A DNA stretch of 64,000 bases from assembly GCF_037975245.1 (NCBI RefSeq), contig NC_092569.1:22970168-23034167 (forward strand). Reading direction: 5' to 3'. The notes under the pieces were generated by a model, which was not told where the DNA came from, did no database searches, and saw nothing but the letters and a program-made list of their open reading frames with translations. Origin of the DNA: Apostichopus japonicus. Lineage: Eukaryota; Echinodermata; Holothuroidea; Aspidochirotida; Stichopodidae. The translations under genes were made by a program, and so were the position numbers. Position 1 is the stretch's first letter. Each line of letters starts with the position of its first letter. Shown here piece by piece: positions 35,301 through 45,366 of the stretch.

Positions 35301-38300
35301 TCAGACTACATCAAGCAAAAATGTGCTGAAGTGGAACGTGATAGCTCTACAAATAACACCAAGGATATGTTTAAAAACATCAAGCTATTGACTTCAAAAC
35401 CCACCACCAAACTCAATGTCCTGAAAGATGAAGATGGCAACATCCTGACAGAAGAAAATGAAATTAAGACGAGATGGAAGGAATACTGTGAAAAGTTGTA
35501 TGCATCCAAAGATGATGACACACAGGAGGGTGAAGAAGATCAAGAATTTGAGGATGACCCAGACATTCTTCTCTGCGAGGTGGAGCATGCAATGAAGAAG
35601 CTAAGGAGGGGTAAAGCCCCAGGAGTGGACAATATCCAGGCAGAATTACTTAAGGAAAGCAGCAATGAGGGAGTTGCAGTAATTCATAGATTGTGCAACA
35701 AGATATGGAAAACTAAAGATTGGCCAGAGGACTGGAAAAGGGCAGTGTTTCTTCCATTACCCAAAAAAGGTGATACAAGGGAGTGTGCTAACAACCGCAC
35801 CATCTCACTCATCTCTCATGCAAGCAAGGTTTTGCTCTACATAATTGCGGAAAGAATAAGAAACAAAATTGAAAGTGAGTTACCACCTGAGCAAGCTGGA
35901 TTTAGAAAAGGAAGAGGGACAAGAAATCAGATAGGAAACTTGAGGAATATGATGGAGGAAAACGCGGAGTTCCAGCAACCCCTTTTCCTCTGCTTCATTG
36001 ACTACAGCAAAGCCTTCGACTGTGTTCAACATCATAAGTTGTGGAGAATCATGAAAGAAATGGGCTTCTCTACACATGTGATCATCCTGATAAAATCTTT
36101 GTATGAAGGTCAAGAGGCCACAGTTAGAACAGAATGTGGTGACAGCGACTGGTTTACAATAGGTCAAGGAGTGCGCCAGGGATGTATCTTGTCACCGTAT
36201 CTCTTTAACATCTACGCAGAATACATCATGCGATTAGCTCTAGATGACTTTGTGGGACAGGTATCCATTGGAGGACGCCAGATAAATAATCTTAGATATG
36301 CTGACGACACTACCCTACTTGCAAGAACAGCAGCAGAGCTTCAAGACCTTATTGAAAGAGTCAAGCAATCCAGTGAGGAATACGGACTGTACCTCAATGT
36401 TAAGAAGACAAAGGTTATGATATGTGGAGGAAAGAATGACCATCATATTCAAGCTGATGGAGAGGATGTTGAAGTAGTCAACACTTTCAACTTCCTGGGC
36501 TCTCTGATTGTGGATGGTGGTGGATGCTCACAAGAAATACGACGGCGTCTCGCCATGGCTAGATCATCTGCTATAAACCTCACTGACATCTGGAAAGACA
36601 GAGGGATCTCAAGGAACACCAAGATCCATATAATGAATGCTTTGGTCTTTCCAATCGCTACATATGGGTCTGAGACGTGGGCTTTGGGAGCAGTAGACAG
36701 AAAGAAAATCCATGCTTTTGAAATGTGGTGTTGGAGGAGGATGCTGAGGATATCATGGAAGGAACGTAAGTCAAATGATTTTGTCAAGAACCAAATTGGA
36801 GCGAAGGTTACCTTATGTCAGAAGATAGATAAGAACAAGCTGCAGTATTTTGGACACATTTCTAGGAGAGAAGGTGACAACTTGGAGAAGATCATTACCC
36901 AAGGTCATGTTGAGGGTCAACGAAAACGTGGTAGGCCAAAAGTTCGATGGGCTGACGGGATAAAAGAGATCACCGGCATGAACATCTGCGCAGCTCACCG
37001 ATTTGCCCAGGATAGAAGTGGTTGGAACGTCATCATCAATAGGGTCACAAAGGGTCAGTCATGACTCATAGGACAACGACGACGACGAAAACAATTTATA
37101 GAGTTTCTGTCAAGTTATATCCATTTGAAAATTCTTGGCAATCAACATCATCTAGATTCCCTCAAAACAACATGATTTTGAATAATAGCCGTTCTTGTCT
37201 ACGTGATCACGTGTTGTATGGTAACATTTTCCATATTTTTTAAATTATAGACTTTGCAAGGAAGAAACGAGGAAATGATGATACAAGCCTGTCTTGTCGA
37301 CAACGTGGCAAAAAAAGCTCTGAATCATAAATTATAACCTTTCTACAGTTTTGTTCTTTAAAAAAAAAACAGAATCAGGAAATTTACAACGGAAACGCAA
37401 AGCGAGAAAGCATACGAATTTATTTATTGTTTTGTCTGGGAGGGTTGAGTTATGTTAATAAACAAGTCTGTTTACTCTTTTCCTTTATCTTGACATTGGT
37501 TTGGTACAATTTAAAAAACAAAATCTTGGAATGAATCTTTTTTATTATTGTGGGTTAGTCGACGATCTTTCTGATGTTATAGGCAAAATTTCAAAACTAA
37601 CAACGTTTCACAGTGACTTTTTTGTATTATACTTTATTCTCAATTTCTTATCACTTTCCATAACATTTAGGTTAACATGTTCGTACTTTATTTTTAGTTT
37701 TAAAGCGGTGTTTCGTGCAAACTTGTTACAAAAATGTTGGCTATTAGAATAATTATATTTAGTTGATGGTTATTACATTGATAACGTCAAAATCATCCAT
37801 ATGATAAACGCACGTGACCGAATCGAAAATATTATTAACAGATGCATGTGTAATACAATACAATGACCGCCAGAAGGAAACAAGACATTGGAGAACAATC
37901 AGTGTTACCTTAACCCGGAAATCGTCAGGGAAACAATTGAAATTAAGAGGTTGATGCATTTTAAGAAGGAATATTAAGATTGACATTGCTTGGTCATGAA
38001 AAAAAAGTTTCAAGACAAAATACAGAATTATTAAGATAAACAGTTTGTACATAAAACTATTAGAGACGATGTATCAGTATTGAGCTAGTACAAAAAGGGG
38101 TTACTTGGCTTACAAATATCGGTTGCTTAATTACCTGTATCAAATATAAGGTGTGTTGGGGATGTTTGGCAAATAATTGTTGATCCTTGTAAGATACATT
38201 CGTTTCCTCTTGTGTATTTGCATGGTGAACTGATCAATATTTATTCGTTCGTAGGCCTACGTGCCTGTTTAAAATGTGTATTTGGTGTATTAAAAGTGTA

Positions 38301-41149
38301 TTACATAAATGCGTCTATTCTGTTATGTTTTACAGATACCTGCACAGAGGACAAATTTGAAAGTTGTTGTCAGATATACATATATTGTAATACTTAACAT
38401 ATTAACACTTTTGTGAACGAGAATTTGAAAGTGCTTGGAATTCTCTAATTTTGAATTGATCTAGTACTGTTTTTGTAGTGTAAACTTGGTTGTTAAATAT
38501 TGCACACATAAACTGTTACAATACTGAGGTTTTCTTAGCTCGTTTTGTAAAAAAAAGAAAACATTTAAGCTACACTGTGTAAAGCTGCCATTTTTATGTA
38601 CACGAAAAACCCATCAATACATTATGTTCACATATTAAACGTCTGTTTATTAGGAATTATGCTTCTTTCATATATTAAATCCAACAGATTGATAATATCA
38701 GTATAAAGATGTAAATATAGCAAGTTGGATATTACACTAATTAAAAGTTTATTTATCATTTCTGTATGCATATTTATTCTTTAAAAAATCAAAAGCTGAA
38801 ATTGATCTATTTTATCATACTAGTTGGGCAGTCATTTTGACGGAGAGATACATTTTGTATTCGGAAAATATGAAAATTTTTATGAATCGACAGAACAAAT
38901 TGTCACCGTGAAGGAATGACTTCACAAGTTGTTTTATGATATTGTTACTTGTTCTATACATTTTCATTTTAAGCTTCATGCGATATTTTCTTTGATTAAC
39001 AAATTATTGGTTAACAACTTAATCATAAAGTCATTTTTCCTAGCGTAGGTTTATGGATACTTAATCATATGTAGGGTTTTGAAACCCATGTGCTCTCGTT
39101 ACAAGGCCGTTTAGGTTTCTTGTGATACAATTTATAGAGTGTGTGTAAAATTATATCCATTTTGAAAATTCTTGGCAGTAATACCTCGTCTAGACTCAAT
39201 AACAACAACACGATTTTGAAAAATAGCCGTTCTTGTCTACGTGATCACGTGTTGTATGGTAAAGTGTTCAATAGTTTTAATTAAAGACTTTGCATGAAGA
39301 AACGAGGATATGATAGCTTCAAGCCTGTGTTGTCGACAACGTGGGGAAATAGCTCTGAATCATAAATGACAACATTTCTACAGTTTTTGTTCTTTTAAAA
39401 AACAGAATCAGGAACTTTACAACGGAAACGCACAGCGAGAAGATATATACATCTATTTATGTTTTTGTCTGGGATGATTGAGTAATGTTAATGAACAAGT
39501 CTGTGTTACTGTTCTACCTTTTCGTGACATTGTTTTGGTAAAACTTTAAAAAAAAAAAAAACTTTCTTAGAATGAATCTTTCTTTCTTATTGTCGGTTAG
39601 TAGACGCACTTTCTGATGCTACCGTCACAATTTCAAAACTAAAAACTTTTCACATTGATTTTTTTTTATTTGTACCTTATTTCCTATCACTTTTCATAAC
39701 ATTTATTCTATAATTGTCGTACTCTATTTGTATTCTTAACGGAAAGTTTCGTGCAAAATTCTTTCATGTATGTCGACTATTTAAATATTCACATTTAGTT
39801 GATGATTATTACATTGACATGCGTTAAAAAATCAATCCTATGGTTAACGCACATGACTGAATCAAATACATTTTTAACAGATATTTAATTTTGACATATT
39901 AAACTTCTGTGTCTAAGAAATTATTTTTTTGCGGAATACTAAATCCAACATATTGATCATATCAGTATAACGTTGTAAAAATAGCAATTTAGTAATTAAA
40001 CTTATTTAGAACTTTAATTATCATTTCCGCATGCATATTTGTTCTTTTAGAAAATCAAAAGCTGAACTGTATTTATTTTATCATACTAGTTCGGCAGTAA
40101 TTTTGACGGAGAGATAAATGTTGTATTCGTAATATATGAATTATTTTATGAATTGATGGAACAAATTGTCATCGTGAAGGAATATCTTCTCAAGTTCTTT
40201 CTTGACATTGTTACTTGTTTTATACCTTCGCATTTTAAATTTCATCCGATATTTTCTTTGATAAACAAATGATTAGTTCACAAGTTAATCATAACGTTAT
40301 ATTTCTTAGCATAGGATAATGGATATTCTATCATATGTAGGGTTTTGAAACCCTTATGCCCTCGTTACAAGACCGGCTGTGCACTCAATATGGACGAGAA
40401 ACTTGTTGTATTATAAACAGAATTGTGTGAATTTGAGATATATATAAGTGATAACATTTAGACATTTCCATATGTATATGTATTTTGTATGTTTCAAAGT
40501 TCTTCTCCAAAGATATTTGTCTTGATTTTTAATAGTTTAGCCTCTAAAAAGACATGTCAAAGATAGATGTTCTGCCTAGTAAAATTCTGTTGTAGATTTT
40601 CTTTTTACGCGTTTGTTGGATTCTCAAAAAATCAATGATGTAATTCATAGTTGGGTATCAACTAATGATACAGGATTGACAGTACGAATAGTGGGGCTAT
40701 CAGCAGAAAATATAAGGGCAAGATAATAAATGCAATAAAGTAATAAAGAGAGATAATTGTGTGCAGAATAATGCTCGATAACGCACAACATTTACACAAA
40801 AAAAAAAAAAAACATATCTCTATTTCAAAAAAGTTACAGTTGAACAGAGCCGATAGCTCACCAATCGTAATATTCTCTACAAATACTCGACGTAACAAGT
40901 CAGCGCAGATAGACGTTGTTTTATTTTATATGTAGAAAGACGTACAGGAATTTGTTAATCTGAAGTTAATGAAATACTGAGTACCAAATTGTAAATCAGT
41001 GGAAAAAAATTATACAAGTAAAACAAATCAAACTTTGAAGAAATTAATTTCATTTTATTAATATTTTAGAGACTTACCCGAAAACCATTTGAGTTTAAAA
41101 GCAGCAACACCGCAAAGACCAAAAAACATTTGCTTTGAAGTTCTGCCAT
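26304..41149 (-). CDS. Gene A: secreted half-FReD/TIL/TILa/EGF/FReD protein, truncated by a stop
   Basis: Ten exons on the minus strand: 41078-41149 (signal peptide MAELQSKCFLVFAVLLLL), 33451-33481, 33155-33183, 31622-31652, 30555-30727 (FReD1 N-part, YPRDCHEVLNQCSS, SGGWT), 29895-30159 (FReD1 centre, VIQRRLDGSIGF), 29318-29526 (TIL, CERTCENPNDC, CLCPENHMVLG), 28634-28933 (TILa EGESYINSDC; EGF CYCNEWFEGDGLTC; FReD2 N-part DCSDLYAANRT, FEVYCEMSSGGWT), 28117-28384 (FReD2 centre) and 26304-26779 (FReD2 C-part with DQDND and GGWWY). Phases agree throughout. FReD1 lacks its C-terminal exon and splices directly to TIL. The 476-base last exon stays in frame but has a TAA at 26562-26564, so the product would be 531 aa, missing 85 C-terminal residues. 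The second exon's acceptor is the least certain call. Predicted extracellular recognition protein; ligand unknown. Confidence 0.8.
26517..26583 (-). repeat. Coding microsatellite in the last exon of gene A, with in-frame stop
   Basis: An ATT/ATA-rich trinucleotide tract read on the minus strand as TAT, TGT, CAT, GAT and AAT codons. Copy B has 27 more bases (nine codons) and remains open. In A the codons after Tyr-Glu-Tyr-Ser-Asp run Cys, Cys, Cys, Tyr, His, His and then TAA (26562-26564), where B has a TAT codon. The frame after the stop is still intact to the normal end (KIRPSQ), so the stop is recent or was introduced by repeat slippage or mutation. Confidence 0.85.
31216..31254 (+). ncRNA. 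Hammerhead-ribozyme-like motif, copy 2
   Basis: Same layout as the motif at 21103, but with TTC as the loop side of stem II (GATCCT TCT AGGATC). Stem I is GCCT/AGGC. It lies in an intron of gene A, on the opposite strand, about 0.5 kb upstream of the 173-base FReD1 exon. Homology with copy 1 begins near GTGCGTGTTT and ends shortly after AACTTACTTT. Confidence 0.45.
33684..33842 (+). promoter_or_regulatory. Structured 5' UTR of the LINE
   Basis: The element opens with a perfect 15-bp inverted repeat, GTTCAAAACCTGACC / GGTCAGGTTTTGAAC (33684-33698 and 33706-33720), with a 7-base loop. CTGACC/GGTCAG (about 33719-33736) and TACTGGT/ACCAGTA (about 33752-33775) follow. It may carry the internal promoter or an RNA structure; nothing here proves which. 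Confidence 0.5.
33843..37064 (+). CDS. LINE endonuclease/reverse transcriptase, intact ORF
   Basis: 1073 aa. An apurinic-type endonuclease occupies about residues 125-365: GTWNVRTM, catalytic SEMRW, VIQAYAPTS, GDFNAKVG (about 264), QIDYILV (about 331), GTDHQF (about 356). The reverse transcriptase spans about 580-900: GKAPGVDNIQAELLK, AVFLPLPKKGD, RTISLISHASKVLL, QAGFRKGRGTRNQI, motif A FIDYSKAFD (about 717), motif B GVRQGCILSPYLFN, motif C YADD (about 818). The C-terminal region has FGHISRREGD and RGRPKVRW. Such enzymes nick chromosomal DNA and reverse-transcribe their own RNA at the nick. Length and layout fit RTE/BovB-type elements, which have no ORF1. All catalytic motifs look intact and there is no internal stop, so the copy may be competent. 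The first in-frame ATG was used; a later start is possible, since the endonuclease begins near residue 125. Confidence 0.93.
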   Translation: MRRVAGYPGRSKKQDLPLRAYELIGEPPAIQQRWKAMANHHRLSFAMYTMMMSTTIECKAMTLDSETPRREGVSNATGEERPDGIIPCIDDAAASKPDGIMPDGSVVADNPKDNDNRCNLWKTTLKIGTWNVRTMNSGKIDILTREIERCDVSLCGISEMRWTGKGHLTTSSKHVVYYSGTESRREHGVAIVACLDVARCVLGYNPVSERIITICIQGTPMNFTVIQAYAPTSTSTEDEINAFYEQLQLTIDSVNKRDITVIIGDFNAKVGRQCTNKNVMGNHGLGEQNERGELLIDFCQENGLMILNTLFKQHPRRLYTWSSPDQRYRNQIDYILVQKRWRSSFICAKTYPGADCGTDHQFLVSTMRMKLRRVKKPRKPVRFDVSKIDDMYRVEVKNKFQRLMEMDSEESTPNEFWQDVKQVVLDTAQKTIPKRKNKRKPWLTEKVFDLADQRRKVKEKGLENTDTRREYQDLSRKVQKQIRSDKSDYIKQKCAEVERDSSTNNTKDMFKNIKLLTSKPTTKLNVLKDEDGNILTEENEIKTRWKEYCEKLYASKDDDTQEGEEDQEFEDDPDILLCEVEHAMKKLRRGKAPGVDNIQAELLKESSNEGVAVIHRLCNKIWKTKDWPEDWKRAVFLPLPKKGDTRECANNRTISLISHASKVLLYIIAERIRNKIESELPPEQAGFRKGRGTRNQIGNLRNMMEENAEFQQPLFLCFIDYSKAFDCVQHHKLWRIMKEMGFSTHVIILIKSLYEGQEATVRTECGDSDWFTIGQGVRQGCILSPYLFNIYAEYIMRLALDDFVGQVSIGGRQINNLRYADDTTLLARTAAELQDLIERVKQSSEEYGLYLNVKKTKVMICGGKNDHHIQADGEDVEVVNTFNFLGSLIVDGGGCSQEIRRRLAMARSSAINLTDIWKDRGISRNTKIHIMNALVFPIATYGSETWALGAVDRKKIHAFEMWCWRRMLRISWKERKSNDFVKNQIGAKVTLCQKIDKNKLQYFGHISRREGDNLEKIITQGHVEGQRKRGRPKVRWADGIKEITGMNICAAHRFAQDRSGWNVIINRVTKGQS
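37095..40375. repeat. Internal tandem duplication in intron 1 of gene A (two units)
   Basis: Unit 1 runs about 37095-39125 and unit 2 about 39127-40375. Both begin with TTTATAGAGT and a TATATCCATTT block. Both hold GCCGTTCTTGTCTACGTGAT, which includes the palindrome ACGTGATCACGT (37201-37212 and 39239-39250), and both end with CATATGTAGGGTTTTGAAAC and CTCGTTACAAG. The units are roughly 80% alike by eye. Copy B has the same pair at about 56420-58437 and 58438-60385, so this duplication predates the A/B duplication. Unit 2 in A has lost about 0.7 kb near 39885. Confidence 0.8.
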
Positions 41150-41294
41150 TGATCCAACACGAAAGAGAGAAAAAAAGGGTGCACGAAATAAAGGAGATAC
41201 TTGCTGACCTTCTGAGACAGTGACAGAAGTAATGAACGTGAAATCTTTACACAAGGAGGCACCTTCATACGTACGGATGTCCAATTGCACCACG

Positions 41295-41301
41295 TTATAT
41301 A
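41295..41301 (-). promoter_or_regulatory. Candidate TATA box of gene A
   Basis: Reads TATATAA on the minus strand, about 146 bases upstream of the signal-peptide ATG (41147-41149). It is identical at the equivalent place in copy B. A start site about 30 bases downstream would leave a 5' UTR of about 115 bases. Confidence 0.4.
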
Positions 41302-44300
41302 TCAGTCGGTCATATTTAAGATCCATAATTTATGTTATGCAATCTAGTTTGTCCCATATCGACATCTGCATTTAATGTAAGTGTCATTATTATTACAGGA
41401 TAAATATGTGCTTTGTCCACTCAGAAGCTCTTTTATCTCGAATCGTTAGTTAGAATTTAAAACTCGCGATTTTACCACAAAGAAAAGGATAAGAATGGTT
41501 GTTTACATCCCACACAATAAATGTCAAATTATCTGTATATTGACCATTACTGAATTAAATGACTATATTTTAATTGTCTTAAGCTTGCCACATATCTTTA
41601 CGAATTAACAAATATAAGGTCGAATGTGGAAGGCAAATGATAAGCACTAAGAACCGTGTTTGTCCGTCGTTTACTGATATGGGACATCATGCATGCAAAA
41701 GACGCTCTCAACGTATTAACATACTTTAACACCAAATCACTCGGAATAGTGAGATATCGATATCAAACAGCACCTTTCGGATATTAGCCGAATCACAGGA
41801 ATAGTTATTTCTGCTGGCCTATCGCGGAATAGAGTATTTCTATTTAACGATGTGGTTTTGTTCTTATTTACTGGGGTGTTAAACATTATCAATAATTTGG
41901 TTAAAACAACAACAATAATATTGTTTTTCCACCCGATATTCATGGCTCGTACATTAACTACTATTCATGTCTTGTAACAAATGTTTTGAACACAAAGTAG
42001 TAATTACTGATAATTATTGATAAACGGTTGTAGGACATAACTGTAGTTGCTGTGCCAACCATTGGGTGCGAGTTCTTTAACACGCGGTTAGAAAATGAAG
42101 TCGTATCTAGTCGTTTTATGCTATCAGTAAGCGTATGGGTATACCGGAACATTGCATTTCTTCGTTCTCGGAATGACGAATTGGCGTAGTATAAAGAGAG
42201 TTGTGAACTGGAATCAAACGGTACAGTACCTACTTTACTTCAAACACATATCTAGTACCGTACATGTTACTACTGTCCATGTCTCACAACCGTTCATCAT
42301 TAATCTTTACTTTGTGTTCGTAACATGGTAACATGTGTTACAGGTGGCACCAGTACTTACTGTGCTAATTATGAGTATCGGCTGGTTTTTCACATATTAT
42401 TATATTATTTGTTACAATATCACTCATGCAGTAAACTGTTGAAATGATGCAATTCACTTTAAATGATCATAACCAGGAACTACCCATTTCATACGCATAA
42501 TGATTTCAAAGTACCTTAAAGGCTTTAACGTTACACAATCATTTCCAAGGTAATGCCTTCTATTTTCCTTGCTGGTATGTACAAGATATTATATGTTAAA
42601 CAACGTGGCTGGCAACTTACGATACTCAACGGAATCTGGTGGACGTATAAACCGTATGATATCACGTGCTTGAGCCACGTAACACTGTTCCACGTGCTCG
42701 AACTGATGACATCACAAGGAAGCACATCTTAAATTATGACGAATCGTGGGTGGGTTCTTTACTACAATGATACACAGGCAAATTGTCAGACGGTATTATC
42801 TGTGCCAAGAAATTGGAGTTCGCACTTCTTGTGTTAAAGCATTTACCCCCTTCCTCATATAACCTAGTAGAGGAATTTGACCTAGTTGTAATTACAGGAT
42901 TGTCTTCGGAATGTGGTGAAAGAGGATCAGGGCGAAGTATTATATAAGCCAAATAAAAGAAATCACATTAATGTTTACTGTGTTAGACAAAATGTTTGAC
43001 ACTGAAATAAAGTGTTTACTAGCAGTAAGAAACAACGAAATGGTTGTACTCGCATATATGCCGTGAGTTACACTGAATGATATCGATGGGTGTATAGTAC
43101 ATGAGGATTTGGTCAAAATGATACAAACATATGTATTTGGTGTATCTAATTGTAATATTATATACAACAAGGAAGTAGGCGGTCTCAACGATAATCACTG
43201 TGACATTTCGGAGGGGAGCCATCGCCTAATACTTATAAATGATAGGCGCTTATTCAAACACATATCTAGCAATATTTAAGTAAATTCGAAAATAATAACT
43301 CATTGTCGGAATATTTTTAAAATTCTCTCGTGTTCTGCATCATTTTCTCCCATTCCGTCTAGTGTTTTTATTTTTACTGCACGGGATAGAGTATGAAAGT
43401 CCTTACCATATTATTGTTACTGAAAACTTTTTCGATCAATATAAAGAAATACCATTCCAAAGACATTAAGAATATTTCCACCTGATTATGTTTGTGTTAT
43501 GTCTCACCGTCTAACACAACTAAGATCACTTTGGATTACTGGTAGCAATTTTGTGATAACATATTCGGCGTCCCATACTGCTTGCGATTTCCTGTCACCG
43601 AACATATCGCATTTCACCGATTCTAGGATATAAAAATAAATATTCATGCGTATTTGTCAATTACCATACTAAAATATATGTGAATAAAGATGTTTTGATT
43701 TCAAGTGTCGTATACGCAACCTCTGTATATATAATATAGTTGTACAGTGATGAGTGGGATTGCGATACGTCAGGAATATGGGATGTTGGAAATGGTTCTG
43801 TTAAAGTTCTAAACAAAATATAATTGGAAGAGCCCCCTCTATTTGATTCCGGTGGGTATATGGATCGGGGACAACCTTTACAACATATACCTTATGAAAT
43901 ACTTATTTGTGGAATTGATAAACGATTATTCAAACATTTTTTTTTCACCTATATGTTAGCAATATCCTTATTTTTTATTTAATCATTTATAAAATTAGAT
44001 TACATTGTTGGAACGTTGTATATGTTGATATCATTTTCCTGATAACCACCTTACTTCGTTCGTGTTCGTAAGAGTGGCAGTTTTAATCGCTAATACGATT
44101 AATCGTGGTAAGTTTAGTTAATAGCTTTTTCTAAGCTGCAGACAGATCCCGTATTCTGTCACCAGTGTTGATTTTACCCAATGCAGGTTAATCAGTAAGT
44201 AATTATTAAAGCGATACAATACTTCGTCCATCGAATTTTCGAGTCACTGTTAAAGCGTAAAGTTACAAAGGCCTATTTTAATAAAATATATCATAGGATG

Positions 44301-44909
44301 TTGGTGTAACTAATTACATTGATTCAATTTACAGCTTCATAGAACATTCCTTTGATAGGGCAATTAAAAATGTTGTTCATATACTTAATTGTTAGACTTA
44401 ATAACACAAAAACTCTGACGTTATACATGAAAAAGCGCAAACAAAATAAGCAACTTGGTACGTTTGTCTATGTGTGACATACATAATAATTCCTCAATGT
44501 TGTGTATTATTGAAATGCAATTTATAATTAAACTAAGAATTAGTGCATAGTGTGTTTCACTTAGCCTATACTTCATTAAATATGATGTTAATATTATACT
44601 CTGATGCAACAATAAACAGAGGAAATTTGGACAATTTTCGACAAAAAGACTCATTTACCTATATAAAAATGTTCAAGTCTAAACGTGATATTATGTCAAG
44701 AAAGAAAACGCACAATTTAACATGATTATTGAATAAATATCATCACTTATAGTTATACAATGGTACATTGGTACAATGGTACATCAACTGAATTTGGTAT
44801 GCTGTAGCGTGTTAACAAACACTATTATCAGTCCAGGGTGTATATCGATTCTTCGTTGAAGTGTTAACTAACCCTTTTACATAGTTGAGGTCCATCAATT
44901 AAAGTGACT
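41302..44909. other. Upstream flank of gene A, no gene recognised
   Basis: AT-rich sequence matching B from 61296 to the window end. A block at about 43240-43760 is also related to about 21800-22140 (TTATCATTTTCTCCCA..TCGTCTA, GTACAGTGAT), so the duplicated unit carries an older dispersed repeat near both ends. No convincing exon was found. Confidence 0.45.
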
Positions 44910-45366
44910 GCGCTATATTGTCTAGGACAAAGACATTGGGTCGATTCCCCAGATGCAATATAAAACAAAAACATCCAATTTTATTTTGACAATGTGTTAA
45001 CAATTTGACCTTTAGTGTTGAATGTCATGAGTTCTTCTGTTGCATATATGAAGTTAAAAAAAAAACACTTGGTTGAGTTATTAGATTGTTAAAACAATGC
45101 ATTGATGTTACTGAAAACTAGGATAAAAATATGAATATTCATGTGAAAAAGTATATTGTCAATCAAATATAAGTTAAAAAAAAGATCTTATCATTTTCGA
45201 GTGTCGTTTACGCCACCTATGTACATATATTGATAATGTTGTACAGTGATGAGTGGGATTTAATATTTAATATCAAAATAACAAAAATAAAAACATCCCA
45301 TCTTTATTAATACATCCTTGCGCTTTTTATTGGATAGGCGTTTGATGTAAAGATCCCTTAGATGTT

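Larger units (their letters stand above)
33684..37087 (+). mobile_element. Full-length RTE-like LINE insertion (copy A only)
   Basis: Flanked by AAAACAA at 33677-33683 and 37088-37094, a 7-base target-site duplication. Copy B has one uninterrupted site (GTAAAACAATCTATAG, about 56412-56427). The 3404-bp element has a structured 5' UTR of about 160 bases, one 1073-aa ORF and a 3' UTR of only 23 bases ending in an ACG repeat. The short simple tail is typical of RTE-clade LINEs. It sits in intron 1 of gene A, antisense to the gene. Confidence 0.9.
20590..44900. repeat. Tandem segmental duplication, copy A
   Basis: From about 20590 onward the sequence matches copy B from about 44911, in the same orientation and order up to the window end. 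Matching landmarks: ACGGAATCTTTAAACATG at about 24241 and 46962; the FReD exons (26304-30727 and 49022-53469); the signal-peptide exons (41078 and 61072); the flanks near 43.8 and 63.8 kb. Middle parts look only a few percent different, while the first 2.5 kb is much more rearranged. Unique to A: insertions at 20766-21219, 22184-22636 and 33684-37087. A lacks about 0.7 kb that B has at about 59185-59885. Confidence 0.9.
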
